A DNA stretch of 64,000 bases, from NCBI RefSeq assembly GCF_011059135.1, contig NZ_JAALGD010000001.1, positions 372,001 to 436,000 on the forward strand. The letters are read 5' to 3'. The translations under genes and the position numbers were made by a program. This DNA comes from Brevibacillus sp. SYP-B805 (GTDB taxonomy: Bacteria > Bacillota > Bacilli > Brevibacillales > Brevibacillaceae). The notes under the pieces are model-generated. The model ran no database searches and was not told where the DNA came from. It saw only the letters and a program-made list of their open reading frames with translations. Positions 6,806 to 15,095 of the stretch are shown one piece after another (position 1 is the stretch's first letter; each line of letters begins with the position of its first letter).

Positions 6806-8272
6806 ATGATGGGACAAGTATGTTTGGAATTAAAAAATATTGAAATAACGTTTTTGGATCAATTGGTATTAGACATCCCCCAACTGGCCGTGCATCAGTT
6901 TGATCGCATTGGGATTGTCGGAAAAAACGGTGCTGGAAAAAGTACGTTGTTGAAATTGATGGCTGGGCAAGTCACGCCGGATAAAGGGCATGTAAACCGA
7001 TTCGTGGATTTTGCCTATTTTGAACAATTGTCAAAGCCAGGTGATAGTGAGACTGATTATGAGTGGTTAGGCAAGTTTGCTGTACCTCAAACAGAAATGG
7101 AGCATTTAAGTGGTGGTGAGCAGACGCGGATGAAGTTGGCCCAATTATTCTCCACCTATCATGAGGGCTTATTGTTGGATGAGCCGACGACTCATCTGGA
7201 CGCAGCTGGCATACAGCTTTTCATCGAGGAATTGACGTATTATGTTGGCGCACTCGTACTTGTGAGTCATGACCGTTATGTATTAGATAAGCTCGTCACG
7301 AAAATTTGGGAAGTAGAGGACGGTCAGGTAACGGAATATACAGGAAACTATTCAGATTACGTCGCACAAAAAGAGCTCAAACGAAAGCAGCAGCAGGAAC
7401 AGCACGACAAGTATGTAAAAGAAAAAACTCGGCTGTTAAAGGCCGCAGAGGAGAAAATGAGAAAGGCTGAAAAGATTACTCAGGCAAATAATCATATGTC
7501 AAAAAAGGAAACCAAAGCAAAGGCAAACAAAATGTTTATGACGAAATCTAAAGATACCAGCCAAAAGGCGGTTCAACGTGCAGCTAAAGCGATTGAGCAG
7601 CGAGTGGAACAACTCGAAGCAGTGGAGGCGCCGGAGAAGGAACAAATCCTTTATTTTCCTCAACCAACAGCGCTCAAGCTGCACAATCCCTTTCCGATTA
7701 TGGCGGATCGCTTAACGTTAAAGGCAGGGAAGAAAACCCTGCTCAAGGAAGCTAGTTTCCAATTCCCATTAGGCAACACCATCGCGATTACAGGAAAAAA
7801 CGGTTCAGGGAAAACCACACTCCTTCGTCATATCATACAACAGGGAGAAGGGATGATCATATCGCCCAAAGCTGTCATCGGATCATATGAACAAATGGGT
7901 TATCACTTTGAGAAAGATGAGTCCGTACTTGCATTTATGAAAGAACGAAGCGACTATGAGGAAAGCAAGATCCGTGCAGTCCTCCACGCAATGAACTTTA
8001 CCGGAAATGATATAAGAAAGAATGTGCGCGATTTAAGTGGTGGAGAAGCGATCCGTTTGGTCTTGTGTCAACTGTTTTTGGGAAGATATAATGTGCTGGT
8101 TTTGGATGAGCCGACAAATTTTTTGGATGTGTTTTGTATGGAAGCGTTAGAACGCTTTATAAAAGGGTATGAAGGCACTGTCCTTCTCGTATCCCATGAT
8201 CGCATGTTTATTGATCGCGTAGCAGATCGTATCTATGTCATTGAACAACAACAGCTAAGATTATTAACGTAA
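6806..8272 (+). CDS. ABC-F ribosomal protection ATPase
   Basis: A 488-residue soluble protein with two ABC domains and no membrane segment. Domain 1 has Walker A GKNGAGKST, signature LSGGEQTRMKLAQ and Walker B LLLDEPTTHLD; domain 2 has GKNGSGKTT, LSGGEAIRLVLCQ and LVLDEPTNFLD. Between them is a long charged linker rich in K/E/Q, the interdomain antibiotic-resistance region that reaches toward the peptidyl-transferase centre in Vga/VmlR/Msr-type proteins. Such factors dislodge lincosamides, streptogramins, pleuromutilins or macrolides. Coupled to the rRNA methyltransferase (3-bp gap) and sharing its attenuator. ATG 6806 and 6809 are both possible. Drug spectrum cannot be inferred; housekeeping ABC-F proteins are less likely given the context. 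Confidence 0.9.
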   Translation: MMGQVCLELKNIEITFLDQLVLDIPQLAVHQFDRIGIVGKNGAGKSTLLKLMAGQVTPDKGHVNRFVDFAYFEQLSKPGDSETDYEWLGKFAVPQTEMEHLSGGEQTRMKLAQLFSTYHEGLLLDEPTTHLDAAGIQLFIEELTYYVGALVLVSHDRYVLDKLVTKIWEVEDGQVTEYTGNYSDYVAQKELKRKQQQEQHDKYVKEKTRLLKAAEEKMRKAEKITQANNHMSKKETKAKANKMFMTKSKDTSQKAVQRAAKAIEQRVEQLEAVEAPEKEQILYFPQPTALKLHNPFPIMADRLTLKAGKKTLLKEASFQFPLGNTIAITGKNGSGKTTLLRHIIQQGEGMIISPKAVIGSYEQMGYHFEKDESVLAFMKERSDYEESKIRAVLHAMNFTGNDIRKNVRDLSGGEAIRLVLCQLFLGRYNVLVLDEPTNFLDVFCMEALERFIKGYEGTVLLVSHDRMFIDRVADRIYVIEQQQLRLLT

Positions 8273-8326
8273 TCAGGAAAAGAAGCGGGGAAGGCATCTC
8301 TGCTTCACGGTTATAGGAAGGCAGCC

Positions 8327-8660
8327 ATGATAAAATCCGGCTGCCCAGAAGCCGTTACGTTCAGCCATGCATTGCGGAACAGCTGCGGGAGCACGACATC
8401 ACGGACACGTGGATGCATCAGCAAGCAGGGAGGAGGCAGAAGAGAGCAGCGGGAACAATTTCACAGCTATCTTCAGCAGGCGGACACCTTGTCGCGTTTG
8501 GCGAAATGGTGTAGCCGTGGATATCCGGCGTGGCATGGAAATTTTATCCCACCAATTTTTACTGGTGGGTGAACAAAGGGGCCGATCTGGTGGAGCATTT
8601 TTTCGATGCCTACGCGATCCGGTACCGTTCGTTCGAGACCGCAGGATGGCGGGGGAATGG
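8327..8660 (+). other. Gene-poor 480-bp gap, possible decayed coding sequence
   Basis: Between the ABC-F gene and the GNAT gene (8273-8751) no intact gene is supported. Short protein-like stretches appear in shifting plus-strand frames, for example PCIAEQLREHDITDTWMHQQ around 8362-8421 and NKGADLVEHFFDAYAIRYRS near 8572-8631, separated by stops. This looks like the remains of a gene broken by frameshifts, but I do not recognise the family. Confidence 0.25.
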
Positions 8661-8751
8661 CATGATATATTAAAATGATATCGAAGCTTCTCGAGGATGG
8701 ACAGTAACATGCGGAAGGTTGTAAGGACTCGGCCAGGAAAGGAGCAACAAT

Positions 8752-9318
8752 ATGAATTTGACCTATGAAGTTATACCAGATGAGAAAATTGAGTGCTGCA
8801 GGGAGCTGTGCAATGAGCTCATGGCTTTTCAAAAGTCGAAAGCATACATAAAACCGGAATTGTTTGACAGCATGAATTTTGAGACACGGATGATCCCTTC
8901 GATTAAAAAAGCGATCTGCAATTACACCGTGGTCGTGAAAGATGATGATAAAATAGTCGGGTATGTCTATTCAAACATCTCTCCCAAGGAAACGTATGAC
9001 AATGAATTCGCCACTTTTTTTGACCTCTCTTCCGTCAGCAGAGAGAATGTGGGGTGTTTGTCCCAATTTTATTTGAAAGAAGCGTACAGACAGTCCGGGA
9101 TTGGCTCCAAGTTGTTCGATCTGTCAATGAAGTGGCTGAAACAATTTGATGATGTGGATGATTTTTTTATCTTTGTCTCCAATGGCAATCATAACGCCCT
9201 GGAATTTTATAAACGGAAAGGATTTTCCGTCAGCCATGAGATATTGGACGGTTTTATCACCGTGTTGCGCAGTCACCGCCGGGATTTGTTCGAGCAGGGG
9301 TCGCCGGAATCAAAGTGA
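8752..9318 (+). CDS. GNAT-family N-acetyltransferase
   Basis: A 188-residue GNAT protein. Motif A, which holds the acetyl-CoA pyrophosphate, is at about 107-125 (YLKEAYRQSGIGSKLFDLSM; Q-S-G-I-G corresponds to R/Q-x2-G-x-G/A). Motif B is NHNALEFYKRKGF near 155-167. GGAAAGGAGCAACAAT gives a good ribosome binding site. It stands alone between the degraded gap and a bidirectional terminator. Substrate unknown; the position after ribosome-protection genes invites a drug-acetylation idea but nothing in the sequence supports it. Confidence 0.82.
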   Translation: MNLTYEVIPDEKIECCRELCNELMAFQKSKAYIKPELFDSMNFETRMIPSIKKAICNYTVVVKDDDKIVGYVYSNISPKETYDNEFATFFDLSSVSRENVGCLSQFYLKEAYRQSGIGSKLFDLSMKWLKQFDDVDDFFIFVSNGNHNALEFYKRKGFSVSHEILDGFITVLRSHRRDLFEQGSPESK

Positions 9319-9382
9319 CCCGCCATTCGGGAATCGTTTCCCTTCGAACATAGCCGGCCGTGGCAGCTTGATAGACAGTGAA

Positions 9383-9424
9383 AAGGCGTACCCTGGTACA
9401 CGCAGGGTACGCCTTCATTTTTTT
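9383..9424. terminator. Bidirectional terminator between GNAT and modB
   Basis: A perfect 13-bp stem AAGGCGTACCCTG/CAGGGTACGCCTT with a 7-nt loop (9396-9402). On the plus strand it is followed by CATTTTTTTT, on the minus strand by TTTTCAC, so it can end both converging units. Confidence 0.9.
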
Positions 9425-10082
9425 ATTCGTCCGGACTCCGAAGCTTATGGATGAAACTTAATAACAGAAAAGAGAGCGCCATAATGGAAAGAACCCAATA
9501 AGTCGCAAGCTGCATGTTTCCGGACTCAACAGCCATGAAAATCGCGGTGGGAATGGTTTCCGTTTTGCCAGGAATCACGCCGGCAAACATCAACGTTGCG
9601 CCAAATTCTCCAATCCCTCTGGCAAATCCGAACATATACCCCGATAACAAGAATCTCCACGCCAGGGGGAAGGTTACGTACCAGAATACTTGCCATTCAT
9701 TGGCCCCCATCGAGCGGGCCGCATCTTCCAAATCCTTGTCGACCGATTCAAACCCTGTCTTCAGCGTCTGATAAACAAGCGGAAATGCCACAACAGCGGC
9801 TGCCACCACTGCTGCCCACCAGGTAAACACGATGGATTTGCCAAAAAGCCACTCAATCAAGCGGCCAAGCCAGCTGTTTTTGCCCATCAGAAAAAGAAGG
9901 CCAAATCCCACCACCGTAGGGGGAAGAACAAGGGGAAGCAAAAAGAATGTCTCGATAAGCAGCTTCCCTCTGAATTTTCGGCGAGCCATCCGCCATGCGC
10001 AAATGATAGCCAAAATAAATGTGATAACACTGGCGATAAGCGTTACCTGTACGGAGATTACGACCGGTGACCAGAAATTCAT
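9423..10082 (-). CDS. modB: Molybdate/tungstate ABC transporter permease
   Basis: A 219-residue inner-membrane permease with about five transmembrane segments. LPLVLPPTVVGFGLLFLMG and the cytoplasmic EAA loop LEDAARSMGANEWQVFWYVTFP followed by ARGIGEFGATLMFAG are near-diagnostic of ModB/WtpB/TupB oxyanion permeases. The start overlaps the modA stop by 4 bp (ATGA). No ModC ATPase gene is adjacent, as in the Bacillus yvgL-yvgM arrangement, so an ATPase from elsewhere must energise it. Confidence 0.92.
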   Translation of the reverse strand: MNFWSPVVISVQVTLIASVITFILAIICAWRMARRKFRGKLLIETFFLLPLVLPPTVVGFGLLFLMGKNSWLGRLIEWLFGKSIVFTWWAAVVAAAVVAFPLVYQTLKTGFESVDKDLEDAARSMGANEWQVFWYVTFPLAWRFLLSGYMFGFARGIGEFGATLMFAGVIPGKTETIPTAIFMAVESGNMQLATYWVLSIMALSFLLLSFIHKLRSPDE

Positions 10083-10912
10083 TCATTCTTCACTGCCGTC
10101 TCAAAACCATATTTCGTAAAAATGGCTTTGGCCTCCGGCTCCTGCAGCCAGCTGTACAGCGTCTGGGCTTCTTTTGCATGCTTGGAATTGGTGGTGATCC
10201 CGATCGGATAAACAATCGGGGAGTGGGTTTTCTCATCGGCGACGGCCGCGATTTTTACGTTGTCTGACGAAGCGGCATCCGTCTGATAGACGATTCCGGC
10301 GTCAACATTTCCGGTCTCGACATAGGTGAGCACCTGTCGAACGTCTTTGGTAAAAATGAATTTGGGCTGTAAGGCATCCCAGATTCCCAGGTTTGTGAGC
10401 GACTGTTTCGCATAAGTTCCTGCGGGGACAGACTCAGGTTGTCCAATGGCAATTTTTTCGATTGCCGGTTTTTGGAGATCCGCGAAAGCATGTACTTGAG
10501 CTTGAGAATCTTTGGGGATGATGAGCACAAGCCGATTGGTTACCAAATCGGCGGTATTCTTTGCATCGATCAGTCCTTTCTCCACCAGTTCCTTCATCTG
10601 CTTTGTGGCGGCAGATATGAAAAGATCTGCAGGTGCACCTTGTTCAATCTGCTGCTGGAGGGTTCCCGAAGAACCGTAGCTGATCACCAGTTTTTGGTCA
10701 GGGTGGGTGGATTCATACAGCGGTGTCAACTCTTTCATGACATCCGTCAGACTGGCCGCTGCCAGGACGTACAGCTCAACAGGGGAAGAAGCTTGTTGGG
10801 CGGGAGCCTGTTGGGGAGCAGCTTGCTGATTGTTCGAAGAGCTGCAGCCGACAGCGGAAAGCAGGAGCGCAAGCATAACGAACATGGATGTGAAACGAGA
10901 AAACCGTTTCAT
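10079..10912 (-). CDS. modA: Molybdate-binding lipoprotein
   Basis: A 277-residue extracytoplasmic solute-binding lipoprotein. The signal peptide ends in a lipobox (LLLSAVGC, Cys about 23), followed by a Q/A/P-rich linker. The mature part shows ModA signatures: AAASLTDVMKELTPLYE at its start, then YGSSGTLQQQIEQGAPADLFISAA and later GNVDAGIVYQTDA. I use ATG 10912, with GAGAGGG nine bases upstream; ATG 10921 is an alternative. It binds molybdate and/or tungstate and delivers it to ModB. Molybdenum is needed for enzymes such as nitrate reductase, which fits the NreABC sensor. Confidence 0.93.
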   Translation of the reverse strand: MKRFSRFTSMFVMLALLLSAVGCSSSNNQQAAPQQAPAQQASSPVELYVLAAASLTDVMKELTPLYESTHPDQKLVISYGSSGTLQQQIEQGAPADLFISAATKQMKELVEKGLIDAKNTADLVTNRLVLIIPKDSQAQVHAFADLQKPAIEKIAIGQPESVPAGTYAKQSLTNLGIWDALQPKFIFTKDVRQVLTYVETGNVDAGIVYQTDAASSDNVKIAAVADEKTHSPIVYPIGITTNSKHAKEAQTLYSWLQEPEAKAIFTKYGFETAVKNE

Positions 10913-10954
10913 TTCCAACATCCCTCTCTTTCAATTGTATTAGATATAACAAAA

Positions 10955-10978
10955 TATAACTAAATTATACTAGTTATA
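10955..10978. promoter_or_regulatory. Inverted-repeat operator between modA and its regulator
   Basis: TATAACTA, 8-nt spacer, TAGTTATA: a perfect 8-bp inverted repeat. A further ATATAAC half site lies at 10944-10950, one helical turn from the left arm. The intergenic region is divergent (modA on minus, regulator on plus; a -10 TATAAT for the latter is at 11006-11011), and TATAAC-type words resemble ModE half sites. It is the natural target for the neighbouring oxyanion-binding regulator. Confidence 0.55.
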
Positions 10979-11043
10979 ATCTATGTCTATCAATCGATAT
11001 TTTGATATAATGGACATGTGCTTGGAATACGGAGGTCATCCAT

Positions 11044-11982
11044 ATGCAGGAAATCTCTTATACACCGGAAGAAGTGGCAAAGTTGTTACGCGTGTCCAAA
11101 TTGACCGTGTATGACCTGATCAAGAAAGGGAATCTTCCAGCCTACCGGGTCGGCAAGCAGATGCGTATCGATGCGGCTGATTTGGAAGCCTACAAATCAA
11201 GAACCAAGGAAGGTCACGCCGCTTTTTCCAGATCCATGACGGAATCGCCATTGAAACAGAGCTTTTCCGCAACCGGAGTCAGGCCCATGGTGATTACCGG
11301 ACAAGACGTCAGCCTGGATATCCTGACGAAATATATTGAAAAAACCACAAAAACCGTACGTCCGCTGCGCTCTTATGTTGGCAGCCTGGACAGTCTCATC
11401 TCGATGTATCAGGGGCAGTCCGATGTGGTCAGTACCCATCTTCTTGACGGTGACACCGGAGAGTATAACCTCTCTTACATTCGCAAAATTCTGGTGGGAT
11501 TTCCTTATCTTGTGATCAATCTTTGTTTCCGGACCGCCGGTTTTTATGTGCAAAAGGGCAATCCGAAACAGATTCGTTCATGGGAAGACTTGAAAAAGCC
11601 CGGGCTGACCATCGTCAACCGTGAAAAAGGCTCGGGTGCCCGCGTCCTGCTTGATGAGCAGCTGCGGCTTCATGGGATCTCCCCTGAGCAGTTGAAAGGC
11701 TATGAAACAGAGGAATCGAACCATCTTGGCGTTGCCGGAAAAGTTGCGGAGGGACAGGCAGATGTCGGGGTTGGTATCGAGAAAGCAGCTTATATCGTGG
11801 GGGTCGATTTTGTTCCGCTCATTCAGGAACGGTATGATCTTGTAATGCTAAAAACCCCTCAAAACAGGGAGTGGATTGAAATCATCATGGAGATTCTCCA
11901 GTCTGAAGCTTTTCGCAATGAGTTGAAATCCATCCGCGGCTATGATTTGTCGCGAACGGGGGAAATCATGTTGGAAGCTTAG
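11044..11982 (+). CDS. Excisionase-type HTH fused to a periplasmic-binding-like domain; oxyanion-responsive regulator
   Basis: A 312-residue two-domain regulator. Residues 1-55 are a MerR/excisionase-type winged helix (YTPEEVAKLLRVSKLTVYDL...GKQMRID). Residues about 85-305 are a type-2 periplasmic-binding fold acting in the cytoplasm (no signal peptide), with LLDEQL..GYETEESNHLGVAGKVAEGQADVGVGIEKAAY, the signature of the PBP-like domain found in MopB- and YvgK-type proteins. It is divergent from modAB exactly as yvgK is to the yvgLM transport genes in Bacillus, so it probably senses molybdate or tungstate and represses transport. Strong GGAGG at 11031. Confidence 0.8.
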   Translation: MQEISYTPEEVAKLLRVSKLTVYDLIKKGNLPAYRVGKQMRIDAADLEAYKSRTKEGHAAFSRSMTESPLKQSFSATGVRPMVITGQDVSLDILTKYIEKTTKTVRPLRSYVGSLDSLISMYQGQSDVVSTHLLDGDTGEYNLSYIRKILVGFPYLVINLCFRTAGFYVQKGNPKQIRSWEDLKKPGLTIVNREKGSGARVLLDEQLRLHGISPEQLKGYETEESNHLGVAGKVAEGQADVGVGIEKAAYIVGVDFVPLIQERYDLVMLKTPQNREWIEIIMEILQSEAFRNELKSIRGYDLSRTGEIMLEA

Positions 11983-12021
11983 GAACATGCGGGATATAAA
12001 CGTTGGCGGTATCGCTGTGAA

Positions 12022-12059
12022 AACCGGCTCCTCTTCACTCGTCAGGGCCGGTTATTTTT
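12022..12059 (+). terminator. Terminator after the oxyanion regulator
   Basis: Stem AACCGGC/GCCGGTT (12022-12028 with 12047-12053), long loop, then ATTTTTA. Confidence 0.65.
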
Positions 12060-12206
12060 ATGCCTGCATGCTGTCTTCGAGTACAATGTCACGATGAGTA
12101 CATTCGGACAGAATTGGTGAGAATGAAGAAGAGGATGGCGGCTTTTCCTGCTGACTTGGGGAGAAAGCAAATGTAATGTTCACATAAACGTAGGGGGAAT
12201 CTGGAT

Positions 12207-13247
12207 ATGAAAGCATTAGTATTTTGTGGGCCAGGAAAGTACGAGTGGGTAGAGAAGGACAAACCGACGATTCAGAAACCGACGGATGCGATCGTAAGAA
12301 TCACCAGAACGACGATTTGCGGCACGGATTTGCATATCTTGGGCGGTGATGTACCGGCGGTAACCGACGGCCGAACCCTGGGGCACGAAGGTGTCGGAAT
12401 CGTAGAAGAAGTAGGAGCAGCTGTAAACAATTTCAAACCCGGGGACAGGGTGCTGATTTCTTGTGTCACTGCCTGCGGAAAATGCGATTACTGCAAAAAA
12501 GCGATGTACGCCCACTGTGAAGAGGGTGGTTGGATTTTGGGGCACCTGATCGACGGAACCCAGGCGGAATACGTTCGTATCCCTTATGCCGACACCAGCT
12601 TGTACCACATTCCTCCGGGAAGCGATGAGGAAGCGCTTGTCATGTTGAGCGACATTTTGCCGACGGCCATGGAAATCGGGGTAATCAACAGCGGCGTTCA
12701 GCCTGGGGATGTGGTCGCGATCGTCGGGGCAGGGCCGGTCGGGATGTCGGCACTCTTGACAGCGCAGCTTTATTCGCCGGCGGAAATCATCATGGTCGAC
12801 CTTGACGATAATCGTTTGGAGCAGTCCAAAAGGTTCGGGGCCACCAAGACCATTAACAGCTCCGCGGGAAATGCGGTTGAGCAAGTAATGGAAGCAACGG
12901 ATGGAAAGGGTGTCGACGTAGCGATTGAGGCCGTCGGGTTCCCTGTAACCTTCGACATCTGTCAGCAAATCCTGAAGCCCGGCGGACGGCTGGCTAACGT
13001 CGGTGTGCACGGCAAACCGGTCGAACTGCACTTGGAGCGGTTGTGGCTGCGCAATGTCAGGATCACGACCGGACTGGTCAGCACGAGCACGACTCCGATG
13101 CTGTTAAAGACCGTACAGTCGGGAAGGATCAAACCAGAACAACTGATCACTCACCGTTTTCCGCTGGACCAGATCATGCAGGCGTACGAAGTGTTTCGAA
13201 ATGCTGCCAAAGAAAAAGCGATGAAAGTCATTTTATACAACGATTGA
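12207..13247 (+). CDS. Zinc-dependent medium-chain alcohol dehydrogenase
   Basis: A 346-residue MDR dehydrogenase. The catalytic zinc ligands are the cysteine in TTICGTDLH and the histidine/glutamate of GHEGVG; the structural zinc site is CGKCDYCKKAMYAHC (C-x2-C-x2-C-x7-C). The Rossmann fold shows VAIVGAGPVGMSAL and VDLDDNRLE, the acidic residue pointing to NAD rather than NADP. ILGHLIDGTQAEYVRIP and the ending match the group of secondary alcohol/threonine-dehydrogenase-like enzymes. It is monocistronic with a strong terminator after it, separate from the operon downstream. Substrate not determinable. Confidence 0.88.
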   Translation: MKALVFCGPGKYEWVEKDKPTIQKPTDAIVRITRTTICGTDLHILGGDVPAVTDGRTLGHEGVGIVEEVGAAVNNFKPGDRVLISCVTACGKCDYCKKAMYAHCEEGGWILGHLIDGTQAEYVRIPYADTSLYHIPPGSDEEALVMLSDILPTAMEIGVINSGVQPGDVVAIVGAGPVGMSALLTAQLYSPAEIIMVDLDDNRLEQSKRFGATKTINSSAGNAVEQVMEATDGKGVDVAIEAVGFPVTFDICQQILKPGGRLANVGVHGKPVELHLERLWLRNVRITTGLVSTSTTPMLLKTVQSGRIKPEQLITHRFPLDQIMQAYEVFRNAAKEKAMKVILYND

Positions 13248-13251
13248 CTTG

Positions 13252-13290
13252 CAAGCAAAGGAACGGCTCAAACCGTTCCTTTGCTTGTTT
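13252..13290 (+). terminator. Terminator after the alcohol dehydrogenase
   Basis: Perfect 15-bp stem CAAGCAAAGGAACGG/CCGTTCCTTTGCTTG (13252-13266 with 13273-13287), 6-nt loop, then TTTCC. Confidence 0.85.
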
Positions 13291-13325
13291 CCGCTGAGAA
13301 GGGGCGGCCCGTCGTTAATTCATAC

Positions 13326-13354
13326 TTGACTCATAGGAATTATGGGAATAAAAT
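13326..13354 (+). promoter_or_regulatory. SigmaA promoter of the ergothioneine-type catabolic operon
   Basis: TTGACT (13326-13331), 17-bp spacer, TAAAAT (13349-13354): close to consensus with ideal spacing, 63 bp before the first gene. It is the only good promoter seen for the 11-kb plus-strand gene run that follows. Confidence 0.75.
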
Positions 13355-13384
13355 AAATGGCACAGATACAATATAGAGAATTTA

Positions 13385-13401
13385 TTATCAAATAGTGATA
13401 A
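13385..13401. promoter_or_regulatory. Candidate operator, probably for the cluster's IclR regulator
   Basis: TTATCA-N5-TGATAA, a perfect inverted repeat inside a wider imperfect one (13378-13405, GAATT...AATTC). It lies about 25-40 bp downstream of the predicted transcription start and just ahead of the first gene's ribosome binding site, a typical repressor position. Confidence 0.5.
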
Positions 13402-13416
13402 ATTCGAGGTGTTGTG

Positions 13417-15054
13417 ATGGAACGGATCAGAGCAGCCCGCGGCTCTGCCCTTCGCTGCAAAGGGTGGAGACAGGAAGCGTTACTTCGGATGCTGGAAAAC
13501 GTGCTGGAAAACGGCGAAAATCAACAGGAACTGGTGGTTTACGCTGCATTGGCAAAAGCGGCGCGAGACTGGAAGTCGTTTCATGCCATCGTCGACAGTT
13601 TGAAAACTCTCAACGATGATGAAACCCTGGTGATTCAGTCCGGCAAACCGATCGGCATTTTTAAAACGCATGTTTTTGCCCCGATCGTGATCATGGCGAA
13701 CTGCAATCTTGTAGGCAGATGGGCAACCAGCGAGCACTTTTATCAACTGCAGGAAAAAGGGCTGATCATCTGGGGCGGACTTACCGCAGCGGCATGGCAG
13801 TACATTGGGTCGCAGGGGGTGATTCAAGGCACCTACGAAATTTTTTCCGCCATCGCCAGAAAACACTTTAACGGAAATCTGGCCGGCCGCTTTATTCTTA
13901 CCGCCGGTCTGGGGGGAATGGGAGGAGCCCAACCGTTGGCCGGTGTGATGGCGAATGCGGCGATTCTCTGCGTGGAAGTGGATGAAGCGCGCGTGGACAA
14001 GCGGATGCAAGTCGGTTACCTGCAGAGAAAAACAGCCGACCTCGACGAAGCGCTGGCGTGGATCGCGGAAGCGCAGGCCCGAAAGTCGAGTATTTCCATT
14101 GGATTGCTTGGCAATGCGGCGGAAATCTATCCGGAAATCCTCAGAAGAGGGATCGTGCCTGACATCGTCACCGACCAAACCTCTGCCCACGATCTGCTGT
14201 ACGGTTATGTCCCGGCCGGCTACAGCCTGAAGGACGTGCGGCGGATGAGAGAGGAAAACCCGGAGAAACTGCAGGGGGACGCAAGAGCCTCCATTGCCCG
14301 GGAAGTAGAGGCGATGCTGGAATTTAAACGGCGCGGTTCGATCGTCTTTGATAACGGCAACAACATCCGGACGCAGGCCTACCAACATGGTGTGAAAGAG
14401 GCATTTGACATCGATATTTTCACGGAGGCGTTCCTGCGGCCGCTCTTCTGCAGGGCAATCGGTCCGTTCCGCTGGGTGGCGCTGTCGGGTGACCCGCAAG
14501 ACATCCAGGCGATCGATCAGTTTATCCTGCAGGAATTTTCCGACAATGAGATCGCAACCAACTGGATTCGCTTGGCCAGCAAGTACGTGCCGTTTGAAGG
14601 GCTGCCGGCCCGGATCGGCTGGTTCGGCCACGGGGAAAGGACCAGGCTGGCGTTGGCGGTTAACCGGATGGTTCGCGAAGGCAAGCTGAGCGGTCCGATC
14701 GCGTTTTCCCGCGATCATCTGGACGCCGGAGCGATGGCACATCCCAACATCATGACCGAGCGGATGAAAGACGGGAGCGACGCGATCGCCGATTGGCCGC
14801 TGTTGAATGCGATGCTCAACTGCAGTTCGATGGCGGATCTGGTGACGATTCATTCCGGCGGCGGGGGTTACTCCGGGTATATGACCAGCGCAGGCGTGAC
14901 GATTGTGGCCGATGGTACAGCCGAGGCGGACATGCGCTTGAAGCATACCTTGGACAACGATACGGGCATCGGCGTGCTGCGCTATGCCGATGCCGGTTAC
15001 GAAGAAGCGCTGGACGAAGTGAACAAAAAAGGCATTCGCCGGGTGTTGACCTGA
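13417..15054 (+). CDS. Urocanate hydratase-family enzyme, probable thiourocanate hydratase
   Basis: A 545-residue HutU homologue, normal family length. The NAD-binding loop GLGGMGGAQPLAGVMA is intact and FCRAIGPFRWVALSGDP matches the conserved catalytic-cysteine region. Two places differ from canonical HutU: the urocanase signature F-Q-G-L-P-x-R-I-x-W reads FEGLPARIGW, and the HHGGGVG...HAG motif reads IHSGGGGYSGYMTSAG. No classical histidine ammonia-lyase, hutI or hutG accompanies it; instead the operon carries DUF917, a betaine-type importer, a lyase without MIO, a hydantoinase and a carbamoyl amino acid hydrolase, the set expected for ergothioneine breakdown, in which this enzyme would add water to thiourocanate. 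ATG 13417 follows GAGGTG; GTG 13414 also possible. Confidence 0.8.
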   Translation: MERIRAARGSALRCKGWRQEALLRMLENVLENGENQQELVVYAALAKAARDWKSFHAIVDSLKTLNDDETLVIQSGKPIGIFKTHVFAPIVIMANCNLVGRWATSEHFYQLQEKGLIIWGGLTAAAWQYIGSQGVIQGTYEIFSAIARKHFNGNLAGRFILTAGLGGMGGAQPLAGVMANAAILCVEVDEARVDKRMQVGYLQRKTADLDEALAWIAEAQARKSSISIGLLGNAAEIYPEILRRGIVPDIVTDQTSAHDLLYGYVPAGYSLKDVRRMREENPEKLQGDARASIAREVEAMLEFKRRGSIVFDNGNNIRTQAYQHGVKEAFDIDIFTEAFLRPLFCRAIGPFRWVALSGDPQDIQAIDQFILQEFSDNEIATNWIRLASKYVPFEGLPARIGWFGHGERTRLALAVNRMVREGKLSGPIAFSRDHLDAGAMAHPNIMTERMKDGSDAIADWPLLNAMLNCSSMADLVTIHSGGGGYSGYMTSAGVTIVADGTAEADMRLKHTLDNDTGIGVLRYADAGYEEALDEVNKKGIRRVLT

Positions 15055-15095
15055 CTGCACCCGTCCAACGCTGAATGACGAGGAGGAGAAAAATC

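Noticed and set aside
13480-15060. 526-codon open frame on the minus strand opposite the urocanase paralogue
   Set aside because: It lies wholly opposite a clear enzyme gene, is rich in R/H/P as expected of an antisense frame in GC-rich DNA, and has no family motif or ribosome binding site.
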